DNA from: Pestalotiopsis fici W106-1
Taxonomy: Eukaryota > Ascomycota > Sordariomycetes > Amphisphaeriales > Sporocadaceae
NCBI RefSeq assembly: GCF_000516985.1
Contig: NW_006917091.1
Span: 4,981,022 to 5,045,021 of the forward strand
Direction: 5' to 3'
DNA length: 64,000 nt
Of the stretch, positions 20,953 through 34,026 are shown in pieces (within the stretch, counting starts at the first letter, position 1; the number at the start of each line of letters is the position of its first letter). The translations under genes and the position numbers were made by a program. A model generated the notes under the pieces. That model worked only from the letters and a program-made list of their open reading frames with translations. It did not search any database and had not been told where the DNA came from.

Positions 20953-23900
20953 CACTTGCACTTCTCTTTAAGCCGCCCACGTCCCCGGCAAGAAAACTTC
21001 CCAATGAAGGAAATTGTGGAAAGAAGATCAAAAAGAAGAATAGAAGGATACACAAGAAGAGAAGAAGAAAAAGTACGTGTATCCCAAGAACAAGGTACAT
21101 ATTAGCCTTTGCTTCCTTGTCTAGAGGGCGATCAATCCGGTCCCCGACCAATCCGTTTCCTCATGGGCAGGAGGGATAAGGATAAAGATGAGATTTCACG
21201 CAGATCATTCTGCCCTTGCTCAAGAGACGACCCTGTATGTTGCACGGTTGGTATGTACAAGCAGGGGGGGCAATGGATTGTTCTTCTCTTGCTGATCTGG
21301 CACTCTGGATGGATGGATGACGGTCATGATTTGATAAAGTACCTTTAAAATTCATGTGCAAGTCTGAAAAAGAAGCGGGACTGCGGGAGGGTGGACAATC
21401 GTGATTTCACATCTTCTTTCCTGTCTCTGACTCCTTCTCCCAGCTGCTACAGCCTTTCGGTGGAGTTGAGCAGGGATAGGTTAGGCGGTAGGAGACAGTA
21501 CCGTACTTTTTATCCCCCTCCAGGACACAAGATCTCATGTTCTTGATGTATCATGTGATACGGCGTCGAGTGCCGATCGCGACTACGCGCGATACATATA
21601 CCTCATAGGGAATACGGTGACTAGTATATACAGTACTTGTTGCAGTGACACACCATACTTTTCCAGGCTACACAGACTTCAGGTGAGCGGGAGGTGGGAT
21701 CGCTCCGCCGTGTCCTCTCCCGGGGCGCCGCGCCCTCCTCTCTCGTTGCTATATGTGATCGGCCGGTGCATAGCGGAATAAAAAAAAGACATATCGGCAG
21801 TGCTAGAGCCCTTCATAGGACTCCTGACATCACATGGCCAAAGCACTCACCGTATTTGGGTCTCTTGAATATCCATCCAATATACACAGTAATCAGCTCC
21901 CAAGGGGGGGACCAGGGGTGATGCCCGCACTACGAAACTCTTGTCTGCGGTTGTGTCCGTTCCGATCTTGACAGGAACCCAAGCCCATGGTACGGAGATG
22001 GGTCTCCCCCCCTCGTCCCTGAACATTTGTGGCGTTATCCAGGTCATACAGTGCACAGTAATAATACGTATAGTGGTAGTAAGAATAGTAAAATCAGGGT
22101 CAAGGCGAATTCATCGTGGAAATTTCCATGCCCCGTGCTGAGGTGGACGAGGTGTCATCCTTGTGTTGCTCATTCAGCGCACTGGGGAACGGGCTTTGAG
22201 GCTTTTGCCCTGCGCATGATGCACAGTACATAGATAGATCGGCATGGCGCGCGCCCCGTAGTGTACCGTCCCGGATGGGGGCCCGGGTCAAATTGTACAC
22301 GCTGTGATCAAGACACTTTACTGCCGCAGTGGGCAGGAGCAAGAGGACAGAAAAGAAGCTGCAATGTACCGTCTTTGGAGCAAGGAAATGAGCACTCGAT
22401 AGGCAGAAATTTTGGGCAAAATACAAGGCAAGATGGTTTATACTTCTAGATACCATACTGCCGTCGGGGAACACTACAGCAGGGCTGTTGTCTGTGGTGG
22501 TTGGCAACATGACGGGTAGTCGCAGGGAAACGTCCATGGGCTAGGTGGCTGATCGACAGTGATCTCATTCTTGGCTCTGCAAGCAGGTCGCCGACCATCT
22601 GCTTGTGGCCACCGCAGGTGAATGAGTGCCGACCGGGTGATGATCTGCCCTTGCTTGACCCTTGAATGGCGGCAACGATAACGTCAACGACACCATTGAC
22701 GTTTTTGTTCAGGTCGCGATCCCCCCCTCCCCCCAAGCCGACGACTGAGGTGAGATTGAGCGCAGTGCCATTATTCAGCCCAGGAGAGTGGAAATCACAA
22801 CTGGGTAGGCTAGAAGCATCGTTACATACACCCTGCTGCTTCATTAAACGTTGGAGTATAAACAGGAAAGGCCCGCGCTTGGTAGCGTGAACTAGACAAC
22901 CGGAACATGACCCGCGTAACTGAGTATTCACCTTTAGCAGCAGACCAAAGACAACGAATGGGATTACGCAAATGACCGACACGCTCGTGGCTGGCAGAAA
23001 GCACAACCGAAAGGAGAAGCGGGCCTAATGGAAATTCCCAGGTATACGTATACTGTGTATTGTAGGAAGAATGAAAAGATGAAAGTCGGATATCAAAACC
23101 CACAAATCTCTTTGGCCAAGACCACGAAGGACTGGAAAAAGAAACGAGTCCTGTCTGCCGGCTGTGAGGACTCCCGAGGAAGAGTGGCCCAAACGGGGAT
23201 TGAAGGGACCCATCCATCATATCATGATGCGGCCGCAACGAAGCATCTCAAGTTAAGACAGTATCGTACATTGCGCACCTGGTAAAGGATGTCTTCGTGA
23301 GCTTTGCTGAATCCTTATGCGTTGCTCTGGGGTAGCATGTTTGTGTAATGCAGACCAACAGCGTATGCCAATCAAGACTGCCATACTGATCTTTCCATTG
23401 TGCGCCCAAGATTTACGGGGACACTGCTTACACAAACTGTGCGTAATCATGTTTATTATCGCCGTCCATTCGTGAGTCTAAGACTTCTGTTGTTGAAAAC
23501 AGAATGAATGCTTAAGTTTCCGATGTGCCGGCAAGAAGCTTCTAGTCACACAAGGTGCCTTGATGACGGTTGAGCGCTCCAAGACAATCGCTGCCAAAAG
23601 AGGGAAAAGGCTGAGGGTCGGTTGCGACATTGTGTTTCCATACACTCGGAATCGTCGATCAGCCTACCTGTACCTATGATACCTACCAATATGTCACTGG
23701 CTTCTTGCATCTTGGCATCGCTAGAAAATAGTCTACCGTACGGGTTGAATGCGGGAAGCGAGGCAAGGTAGGAGATGAGGTACCTGGAAATGAAGCCAGC
23801 TCTACCTCCGAGACCTCTCCGAAAAAAAGAAGAGACGGCCATCAGAAATCGGCCGATCGTCGAAAGCTCGGGACATACACTAGTAGTGTGAACGACCCTT

Positions 23901-24582
23901 TTTGTGCACAGCTTTGGACATCAGGCGACCCGGCCCCTGGATATCCCCCGAGCCGCACGAAGGTGGGATATGTGCATACTGAATACAATACGGAAGTAGT
24001 TGGTAAAAAAGCATCCAGAGGGTAGCATCGCCTGCCGCAATTTCTGGGGTTCTCCTTCTTCATTATGTCGTACCGGCGCACGGCACTTTCATCACGATAG
24101 TAGTATTTTCTCTCTGCATGGCGATAGATAATGGTGGTTGTAGCCCAGGAGCTCAACGGCGACAAGATACCTAAAAGGGAGCCTCGTCCTGGATGGATGA
24201 GAACAACGTGTGTACCAGGCATGTAAGTGTGTGGGTGCGTAATGTTCAAAGAAGTTACTGTGTAGGTAGCGCACAGCAATGTCGGCTCATGGCTGCGTTC
24301 GATTGGCCGGGAGTACAAACAGCCAGATTGACTCCAGTTTAGGAAGCGTCGCTAGCGCCACTGGCCAGAGAGGTACCTGAGTTGTACTTCAGCGGGAAGA
24401 AGACGACGACGACTGTAAGCCAATGGCGCCCGTGGATGCAGGGGCACACTGTCACTGGCGCATAGGGAGGTACGCCAGACACGTGGCCGCTTGGACCAGA
24501 ATGAGGTCTAATCAAAAGCTGAAACCCTGAACTTCCCAGCGATGCGAAGAAGCGAGTCGCAACTGAGCAGCGTGTATTGTGT

Positions 24583-24607
24583 ACACACGCACGCACACAC
24601 ACACACA
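24583..24607 (+). repeat. CA-rich microsatellite
   Basis: ACACACGCACGCACAC-type repeat ending in an uninterrupted CA run. About 120 bp downstream is a TG run, so the two could pair as an inverted repeat. Confidence 0.85.
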
Positions 24608-24727
24608 GAGCCCGAACCGGCAATGTCCAATATATGGTTCTTGTCCTTGTCAATCCACCAGGTACAGTGCTTCAACTATCGATGTCTGCATCATTACTAT
24701 ACGCTTGTGTCACCAGGTTGTCAAGAT

Positions 24728-24751
24728 TGTGTGTGTGTGTGTGTGTGTGTG
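24728..24751 (+). repeat. (TG)12 microsatellite
   Basis: Twelve uninterrupted TG units. Confidence 0.95.
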
Positions 24752-27420
24752 AGTATACGCAGCGGCAGACCAAGCCAGTGGTGATGCGGGTGCGAGCCTT
24801 CACGCCCCAATCGTGGAGATCCAATGCAGCATGCGATCTATATTCGTACCTTGCGAGGTACGCAGAAGTAGTCAGGTGTCGCCCGTCCACCACAGAACTA
24901 CCGACTCCAAAGAAAGGGTCTGTGTCTGCCCAAGGTAGCATTCACCTAACAGAGCGGGACCAGAATATGCGTATGCTTTGTAATATTGGCAAGCTTTGCG
25001 GAATATATGTATCAGTCGTACGCGTAGGGAGCTGCGAGGCGCTGCAGCAGGGTCGAGCTCCCCCGAAATAGCACTTGCCAGTCAGTAGAATAGAGGATGG
25101 GAGGGAGCAGGAGGCGATCCAGAGATAATGAGTGTGCATGACGATCCGCAAACGTTTGGTGTTGTCCTCGGGTGATTTTCTTCGAAGTTTTCGTGCCGCA
25201 CATTGACCTCCGCCCAGTCAGCAGTATTTTTCTCTTTCTCTTCGTGTTCTATACATGGCGGTAGTGTGCAAGCGAGGCTTTCCTGGCAGTCAGCATGGGC
25301 CACACCAAGTTGTGCAGTCCTATTTGCAATAGGTTTACAATCGTATGCATAAGATAGCCCATAGAATAAAGGCCAGGAACAATTCCTCTGCTTCTCGAGA
25401 TACGAGTGATACCGACCTTGGCTGAGGTCAAGTCGCTTAAGAGTCGACCTGGGAAAGTGCGCCGTAAGCTGCTGTCAGCCTTTCGGTATGGTCGGGTGGT
25501 GTGCCTTGATCCTTCAGCGTACACGAGTCAGCCGTGACTCTCCTCAGGCGAGGGAGACGATGCGTAGATACTGGCCTAGCAGCAGTGCCAGTGGACAGTA
25601 TACCGGCAGCCGTCGGATGAGATGACTCCAGCTCCGACGAGATACCAGGGAGGTCAATGTAGGCTCTACTGTGTACACACTGCTGTGCATAAGGTATGTA
25701 GGTGTGTTGCGAAGTCAGCGGTTGCCGAGATTCGACTCTCGGGTCCGACAGTAATGTAGTGTTAGGGGGGAAGCACAACAAGCTTAGTGAGGGTGAATAA
25801 TGTGTCACCCAGCCATCAGTCAGCACTGAGTAGAGCAGTGAGAACTGAGCAGTGAACAGGGCAGGCAGCTCCGATGGAAACCCTCGTCAGGCCGCCTGCC
25901 CGGGCCCAGGGGTCGCGGCCGCTGCCGTTGCAGGGGCGCATTTGGAGAAAACTCATATGAGAGACTCTGCGCTAAAACAAAGATTCCTGTCTGTCGGGTC
26001 CCACTAAGCACTCGGATAGGCTGGAATCTCTGGATGAGAACGCTCCGGAGTCGTTTGTCAACCAATCGTAGCCCCCACCGAACGAGGCGCAGGTTCAAGA
26101 GACAAATTTAAGTCAATTTTTGACGGCAGGGTTTCTACTGTGGTATCTCCCTCTCTCTCTTTTTTTCTCTGTCCTTTTTCTCTGCTAGGGTAATATATTG
26201 CAGAAACAGCAGCGGGTTTTACATACACTCATGGTTATGTCATCTCGAGCTTGCATACACGCTATCGGGGGCACATATGCCGTCTCCAGCTGCACCTCAG
26301 GCATTGGCCACCAAAGACAGATAAATGACTTTGTGCTGCTTCCGAATCTAACCCGTGCTTGCACCATTCGCAACTGTACCCTCAATGAGGAAATAGACTC
26401 GCAGCCTAGATCTCCCACAGGATCATGATCCTCCAAGCATGGGGAAAAAACGTGTTAAGCCTGTCAGCCTGCAGGATTTCTAGGAACAAGCAGGCGCCCA
26501 CAACCGCTCGAGGCTGAACATGTCGGACGGCGGGAACTGAGCGATCGCCAGCAACAATTCTCCGAGTTGAATGTCGTTGATCATTTCTACCACTGATGGA
26601 GAGTCCAGAGCTCACCGGAAAGATAGTCCCTAGCTTCCTAGTCCCGGCATCAGTCCAGAAGCTGATGATCATTGCTCAGTTTCCATCGTGTCGGGAGCAG
26701 TACGTAGCGGACCATGCTAGCTCTCTCGTAGGTATGTACTCTCTGGATCCCACACACTACCTAGGTCATTGCCTACTGGATCCAGGCCCTTGGTCACATA
26801 TCTCCGTGGTGGTGGTGAGCCGGAAGCTCGAATAGTGTTTATTGCCCGAGGCATCTTGCAGCGAGCCATTCGTATTCTTCTAATTGTCCCGAGTGCCCGC
26901 AGCATGATCTGTGGCCGCGCGCGCTTCCGCAGGAGAAAAACACTCAGATCAGACTCGGGCTGGCGGGTTGGGTTGACCAAAGTCGATCACCGACGGTCTC
27001 AAAACATGATCAAAACGGTAAAGGTTCTCTACACGAATGTACAGCAGTTCAGCGCTTGAGCTCAAGCGGCCTCTCCCTCCCCCCCCTGATGACGCGTTTG
27101 TTATGAGTGGCCCGCACCCATTGCATTTGGCGCCGGTGTTCTGGCCGGATCGACACTGGTCGCTGCGGCCCCACACGACGGCGGAAACAAGGTTATCCGA
27201 ACAGTTGGGCGAATGACTGATGACTGCTGATCCAGTGGACGGGATGAGGAGCGCAGAAACAAACTTTCAGCTTGGACACCCGCCTACACCTCTGCTTTCG
27301 GCCACTGCAGGTTCTAGAGCTGCCTATTCGAGATTCTGATGGGATTCGCATCTGGGAACAAGTCCGTCGCACCGGGAGTATTGTCGCATCCGCCGACACC
27401 ATTGTCTGCTTCTTCGTAGT

Positions 27421-27520
27421 NNNNNNNNNNNNNNNNNNNNNNNNNNNNNNNNNNNNNNNNNNNNNNNNNNNNNNNNNNNNNNNNNNNNNNNNNNNNNNNN
27501 NNNNNNNNNNNNNNNNNNNN
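27421..27520. other. Assembly gap (100 N)
   Basis: Exactly 100 undetermined bases. Unlike the first gap, its flanks do not resemble each other. Confidence 1.
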
Positions 27521-30500
27521 GCCCCCGATGCGACCCTCCACCCCGTGCACTACGCTTACTGTAGTACTGATACCAGAGCTGCCGTCGCCATTTCCCGCTG
27601 TAACCCCAAATTACCTGAACGAACGGGTTATATGCCATATTTTATGAAAATCACCCATGCCATGTGGGATTTTCCAGAACATGATGTTTCTGCCACTCGC
27701 GTCATATCTGCTCTCGGCGTACCAGATAAGTTGTTATCTGTGTATGTGCATCATTTTCCATGCTCTGGTTCCGATGGTGCCATGTCATTTATCAAAGACA
27801 GATCTGAACCGAGGCATGATTGATCAATCCTCTTGGAGCAGCAGCTCGTGCAAGGCATCGCCCATAAGCTGCATCGTTGACCAGGGTGTCTTGCTGAGTC
27901 CCCCTCGGTGAGATGGCCAGCTGCAAAATGGCAGCGCCGTGTGTTTCTTCAGTATCCCATTATGCCCACAACGGCTGTCAGCTGCACCTGCGTTGTGGAA
28001 CTGAATGCTTTGTTCACTGCTCAATGCGTGTCATTCGGTGACATTGAAATCCTAATATGGACTGTCCAGGAAACAGCCGGAGCTTGGCGGCTGCGGAGGG
28101 TAGAGTCGTCGAGCACTCACAAACTTATCATGAGTATGAATCAAGACGTGGCGTTCTCCCAATGCCACCCTACCTCAGAGAAATATGACCGACACGGCGC
28201 GGGCTGGCTGCAGGTTGCGGGTCGCTGGGGGGGTTGGAATTTCATATCCACCAATAGCCTCGGCTGACAGGCGAATTTGGGGCCACGGTCCCCAGGTGTG
28301 TGGACGCCAGAAATAGCAGAATGTAAGGTATCCCTTGGCAGCTGGTGCAACGCAGTATACCCCACGGGTTGGAAATCAAGTCCGTTTCCTATTTTCCCCA
28401 TCAGCTTACGCTGCTTGGCGATTAGACCTCGCTGCAAAAGCCTCGTCGGGGGGAGGGGGCAAGAAACAAGAAGGGCTGCAGGTGCAGACAGCTTTTGGGC
28501 CGTGGAGCAAGTCAACGAGGTGGTTGCTGGATTCGTAGCTTTCAAGCTGCAGCAGTATCTAATGAAAGCCCTGTGCCGGAAACAATTTTTGGTGTGTTCT
28601 AAATACTTTCAACGTTGGTAATATGCCAAGCAGGCTGACTGGGAGCGCGCCAGACTCGGAACCGAAGTGGGCACGAATATAGTGTGCACCTGTGGTGTGG
28701 ATGGCCCAACTGTGTACTACTACTACCTAGTGGAATGAGGTGAAAATAGGGTTTGTGCGTTGCAATCAATCAGTTAGATCTTGCAGCGATTTAATATAGT
28801 ACCCGGGCTTCAGATCCTTGAGAGAGGGAGGAAAGAAAAAAAAAAAAAAAAGGCTCTGGAGCCGGCCACGTTTTTCAGCGTTGGCTCCTTCCTTTCCAGC
28901 AGTTAGTTGGCGCATAATAGAATCTACTATACCGGCGTTGCAGCTACCACCTCACTTAGGTGAATAGGCTTACCGGACACTTGGGATTATCTTTGTTCAG
29001 AATGTTCAATGCGCCCACGTGCGATAATAGCAAGCCAGAAATAGGCTGGGATCCTAAAGCGATCTCCGGGCTTCCCTCCAAGCTCCAGGAACATAGGTCG
29101 GACGGCAACTCTACCGACCGGCCTTGAAGTCCAAATCCGGTTCTTCGGCCGTGGTCGAACGATCATGGGTCGGACAGGGCTGTCCCGGTCCTGTGGGTGC
29201 CGCATGTTACCCAGCAATTTTACCATGGCTCTTTGTTGCTGCACGGTTGACGACTGGGGCGAAACCAACCCGGTGGAAGCGATGCGAATACTATGTATGG
29301 AAGCAATGTGCGTAGGTACATGGAAATTTTACATGGTGCGCCCTCTTCTAATAAGCAGGTACTCGGCTGGCGCCTACAGGGTGATGATATGGATATCATC
29401 TTTGTCATCGGCGTCGCTTGTCGCCGAAAGGCCGCTGGTTCTCATCGACCACACAAAAGGCTGTTGTATTACCACACTCGGACAGGTCTTGCCGGAATGG
29501 CACAGTTCTTCCACGAGTCAAGACGATATATCATTGAAGCAGGTAGGCATTGCTACCGTAGCAGCGTATGCCGCTTGTCTTCCGCACGGCCATTGGCCCA
29601 GGTGAGCTTTCGATCAGGACCAGGACGGATCTTCCATGTTTCTCTGCGGTGCTTAGGACGTTCGCGAATGCTGCCGACCAGCACGGCACGGCTTGCGTCA
29701 AGGGTATCTGCCATTTGATCCGGCCGCGCTGGTGGTAGCGCAACTAGGATAGCGTGCGTAGGTCGAGAGGGTGAGGGTCCAATGCAAAAAGGCATTCAAG
29801 GGTGAAAGGGTGCGAGTACCTTGTAATCGACAACTGCTGCCTCACTACCTATTAGTATGCAAGTATCCTTGCGAGGAACCTGATACGAAAACGATCAATG
29901 CTTGCGCGACCGCAGCTGCAGGAAGAGTTGAGAAATAAACGTGTATGGGACCTGACGACAAGACGGGGAGATTCGGCTCTGCTGGGCCATTGTAAGAAGC
30001 TTGGCCACACGGGCAGCACTTCTGTTGGTTGGAGCCTATCTGAGCTTTCCGACCCCAAAGCAAGCAAGAAAGCCAGCAGCCAGTCAGCCGCCAGCCAGGC
30101 AGGGAAGTCGGGTTTAACTGCTGCCGCCTTGACCTGCAGTAGGTCGATGCAGAAGAGGATTCCTCGATCGGGCTTGGCTCATCTGCACCTTTAACAAAAG
30201 GATAGGATGAGAAGCAAAATTGGGCAGTCTTTGTACAGAAAAGGGCATTCGCGACTGGACAGGAGAATTGAGGTCAAGATGATGTGGATTGTGTCGAGCG
30301 ATTCTCAGCCCCGAGGCGTCTTTAGCGTAGCACCTTGCGCAGCCCGCGTCAGGGGCAGGAGCCGCCCAAACCTTCTACACAGATTGTACCTACCGTAGTA
30401 TATGACCATAGACGATGTTTATGTCTAGAAGTACATTTCCTGGTACATCAGTCGAGTCGGTCAGTCTGATTAAAGTAGTACATCAATACGTGGAACCAAT

Positions 30501-31991
30501 GGTGACGGCAATTGGCAGGATCACCGTGAGATCCCGTCGTCCAGAGAACATTATTTGCGAGGCGTGCAAGTCTGCAATCAACATTTGTTATAACTCAACG
30601 ATCGGCCTTCACACCCAGCATTTGAAATCAAAGATACTATCATCGGCGCTCTGGTGCTATCATGTTGCTGGCTGAACAGGCCAACATACGGAAGAATGTG
30701 CACTTGCCAATATACTATAGAGTATTAGTATGCGGGGATGCTTATACACCAATATATAGATACGAGCATTTTATACCAGCAACCTTGCATATCTATAGTG
30801 ACTGCATGCTCTCTTTGGTGGCAATACAGGGCTCAGCTCTGGTAGTGAAGAAAAGAAACGTTTTCTAGATCTCCCGGTTTGATCTTGCGTCAAGATCACC
30901 AACCGTCATGACAGGTGACCCTGCATTTCGTTCAACTTCACGGCACGACATGCATGTTCTGCGTTCCTGGACGGCCTGGTCTGTCTGCTATACCTGGCCG
31001 TCTGCAACATTTTCAACAAGGGCGGCCAGCGAGAATCAGCAAAGGACCAAGGGCTGTCTCTAGTGACACAGAGGGATGGATGCGTCGATCAAGGAAAGAG
31101 AAGGAAAGAAACCGCCATGGCTTTCCTGCCGGCTCCCTCGTGAAGCCAGGTCTCTTGCTTTCTTTTTCTCGGCAACGCCAGCTGAGAAGTTGAAGCTGAG
31201 GTTACGCACACCTGAACCCCCAAGGGCGCACAGCATACAGGACATGACAGGACAGGACAGACACAGACCCCACGATAACTCGATTTCGCTCGCCGTGCAC
31301 CTGAGGGGCCAAGATGGGTACATTGTACAGTGTACAGAGTACAGCAAGTAGAGTCGAGAGGAGAGAGACACCGGGGGTTAGGTAGCGAACCTTTTTTTTT
31401 TTGGTCCCCCTCTTGTCCCTCCCCTTCCCTTGGGCGCCGCTTGCCCGCCCATCGTGGCACCCTCGTAGATCCACTACATGACCCAGCCAAGCCAGCTAGG
31501 TTGGAAGTTTGGGGCAAGCAGAGGGAAACACTGGTATCGTGGCCAATGGGCAAGAGAAACTCCGCAATACAGTGAGTGTAATCGCCGTACACATGGCCAT
31601 CCTGGAAGAAAAAAATTACATCGTTACCGCTCATTTAGAGCAGCGATTGGCGATGCATTCTGTCAATCGCTGCTCATCGTACTTCAGCACTGGTGGATCA
31701 AAGGTTTTCTTCTTCTTTGCTGCTCTACGGTGACGCGACACGTCCAGAGGCTCGTAACATGATGTATGTGGCCCTCTTTTCAACCGGGTGAGATTTGCCG
31801 ACATCAGCGACACGGGACAGAAAGGTTTTTTTTCTTTTCTTTCTTTCTTCTAAAGCACAGCACTCACTGGTGTATGTTCGTATGTAGGTAGACGCGCAGC
31901 TACGTGACCAGGTACGTACTACACACACCTGTATATGTAATATGCAGGTAGGTAGATAGGTAGGCAGGCAGGCAAGGAAGTAAAAGTATGA

Positions 31992-32013
31992 TGTGTGTGT
32001 GTGTGTGTGTGTG
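31992..32013 (+). repeat. (TG)11 microsatellite
   Basis: Eleven TG units, preceded at 31946-31977 by a degenerate GGTA/GGCA repeat (AGGTAGGTAGATAGGTAGGC). Confidence 0.95.
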
Positions 32014-32593
32014 GACACAAATGAAGAGACATACATGAACAGAAGCGATAGGATGCTTTCGCGAGCCTTGCAGCCATGACTGAACCGCCTGAACCGCCGC
32101 AACTTAGGAGTTTTTCTCTCTCTCTTCCTTTTTGTGTGCGTATCGGTCGGTAGAGGTGTGTATGTGCGTGTGCTTGTGTGATGTCTTTCAGCTTCATCGT
32201 CGTGCAGGGGCCAATTCCCCCTTCCCCTCCCAAAAGTGAGCGCTGAAGCAGGACAATGTCAGCGCATTGTTTCTGACTGTACTACTTCGTATGTTATGAT
32301 TTAAGTAAATATAGGTCAATGCAGATATGATTGATGCTCTTTTCTTAGTGTTGTGTCTACATTGAGGTGTATCTATTCGTAGATTATGTACGATCTATTA
32401 CGGATATTGGCAACATACCTATCTAGGTTACCTACATTACCTACCAGACGCAGCCGGTCAACTTGAAAGATGAGATGAACCCCGCGAGTACCAAACCGTC
32501 TAGCGAACCGCCCCCCTTACCGAAGTTGGGAATGTCTAGTACACTCAATGTAAGGTAGGTACCGGTGGCCATGTTTAGCGCGCACTTTTGACA

Positions 32594-34026
32594 TGAAGTG
32601 CGGAGCGCCGGAGGGGTGTTGTCACTTTCCGCGAACACTGGGGCCCTTCAAGTTCACTCATTAGGTTTCTCCTCTGTGCTGGGCCCTGGTGTCGTTCGTT
32701 GTCGTAGCCGCTTTGGCTTTTTTCTCCCCTCTCTCTGTGTCTCCCCTTACCTGAGTGGCCCCCCTCCTCTCTGCTGCAAGGGTCAACCGTCTTAACCAAT
32801 TTCGCTCAGGGCACACTGCTAATCTGTGCTGGGGCCCATCTGCACCCAATCTCCCAGCTCCCGCCCGGGTACCGCTAAGGTACATCCATCTAGTACACTA
32901 CTTCCTGTCGGTTCTTGGGCTCTTGTCTCTAGATTTCTTCTCTCTCCAGTCTCTGCAGCATCCACCCTACACTTACCTTACCTGAAGACCCCTGTATGTT
33001 CTCTGCCTTAGTACCTCTCTAGGTACCCTACAGCACACCGGACAGCGCAAGCACCACCAAAAAACCACCAGCACAGAGACTTGCGTGCACCCTTGGCACA
33101 GTCCAGCCTAGTCCAATTCACTACCTACCCAGTCCACTTGGGGTGTACCTTGGGTGGCTTACCCTGGCACAAGGCCAACCCAGAAAGAGATTCTCTCATC
33201 ACTCTTTTCGTCAACGAGGTTGCGCACAAAAAATCCCTGGAGGTTTCCTTCCCTTCCCCCCCCCCCCCCCCGGGTCGTCAATCTTCCCACGCCCAGCTTC
33301 GGGTTCACCAACAGGGGTCACCCTCGCCCGCCTTTTTTTTCTGCTTGCGCTGCTGTCCAGCGGCTCCCTTGCTGTCTTTCTCGATCCAGGACGGGCGGCC
33401 CACATACTGCTGGCTACGTCCGACTAACTTAGTACTTCTCTACACGTCCACCCCCCTCTTCCTTCCGTTTCCTCTCTCGCGCTCCTTGTGTTGTTTTTTT
33501 GAAACATCCCGACTTTAGCTGTCTCTACTCGAGATCAAGAGTCTACGGCTCGCTCCTAAGTGAGGTCTGTCTCACCTACGCTTGGTAACAGTGCCCTCAG
33601 CATCATCTCATCTCTTATACCGGCTTTGCCTCCTCTCGAACGGTTGACGGCCGCGCAACTCTTCTCACGCCCTCCTGCAGTATCAACAGGCACTGCCGCC
33701 GACACGCTCTTTACAGACGTCTTTCTGTCTTTATTTGGTTTATTTTGCTGGATCCTTACGCCGCCGACTACAGTCATTCTTTACGACAATATCTCACACC
33801 ATTCGCTTTCGCTGTACAGAAAGATAATTTTTGGAGGGTATACGCCCATCCACGCCCGGATCCCATTCGCCAACACGACTTGGCTTAGACAAAACCGAAA
33901 CAACCCAACAATCGCTTTGCGCTGCATTTGCTAAGCTTTGTTTCTAATCATCGCCTGAGTCGGTTTTCCACTCCATATACTTTGAAATTTTTGCAGCGCC
34001 TTTATCTTGGTTAGCGACATCTCAAG
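32594..34026 (+). promoter_or_regulatory. Probable long 5' leader and proximal promoter of the homeobox gene
   Basis: The sequence is strongly pyrimidine-rich, with a 16-base C run at 33256-33271. On the plus strand it holds only one ATG (32996-32998), and none at all from 32999 to 34026. That single ATG lies inside GTATGT, a perfect 5' splice-site consensus, so it could be removed in an intron; if retained it opens an 8-codon upstream ORF (MFSALVPL). The transcription start cannot be placed by eye. Confidence 0.5.

Larger units (their letters stand above)
19608..32593. other. Long gene-poor region upstream of the homeobox gene
   Basis: About 13 kb in which no ORF shows a recognisable domain, plausible exon structure or consistent coding frame. 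The longest ORF (22446-23006, minus, 186 codons) has a hydrophobic N-terminus but no family resemblance. Contents that can be seen are several dinucleotide microsatellites, homopolymer runs, the 27421-27520 gap, and many TACCTA/TAGGTA motifs. It is not unusually AT-rich, so it does not look like a RIP-degraded repeat block. Non-coding transcripts, distal regulatory elements of the homeobox gene, or small lineage-specific genes could be hidden here. Confidence 0.5.

Noticed and set aside
22446..23006. 186-codon minus-strand ORF with a hydrophobic N-terminus
   Set aside because: Beyond the first ~30 residues the composition is not protein-like, with a Gly run read from a C-rich simple tract, and no family is recognised.
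27272..27823. ORF spanning the second assembly gap
   Set aside because: It is open only because the 100 N impose no stop. The two sides share no recognisable protein.
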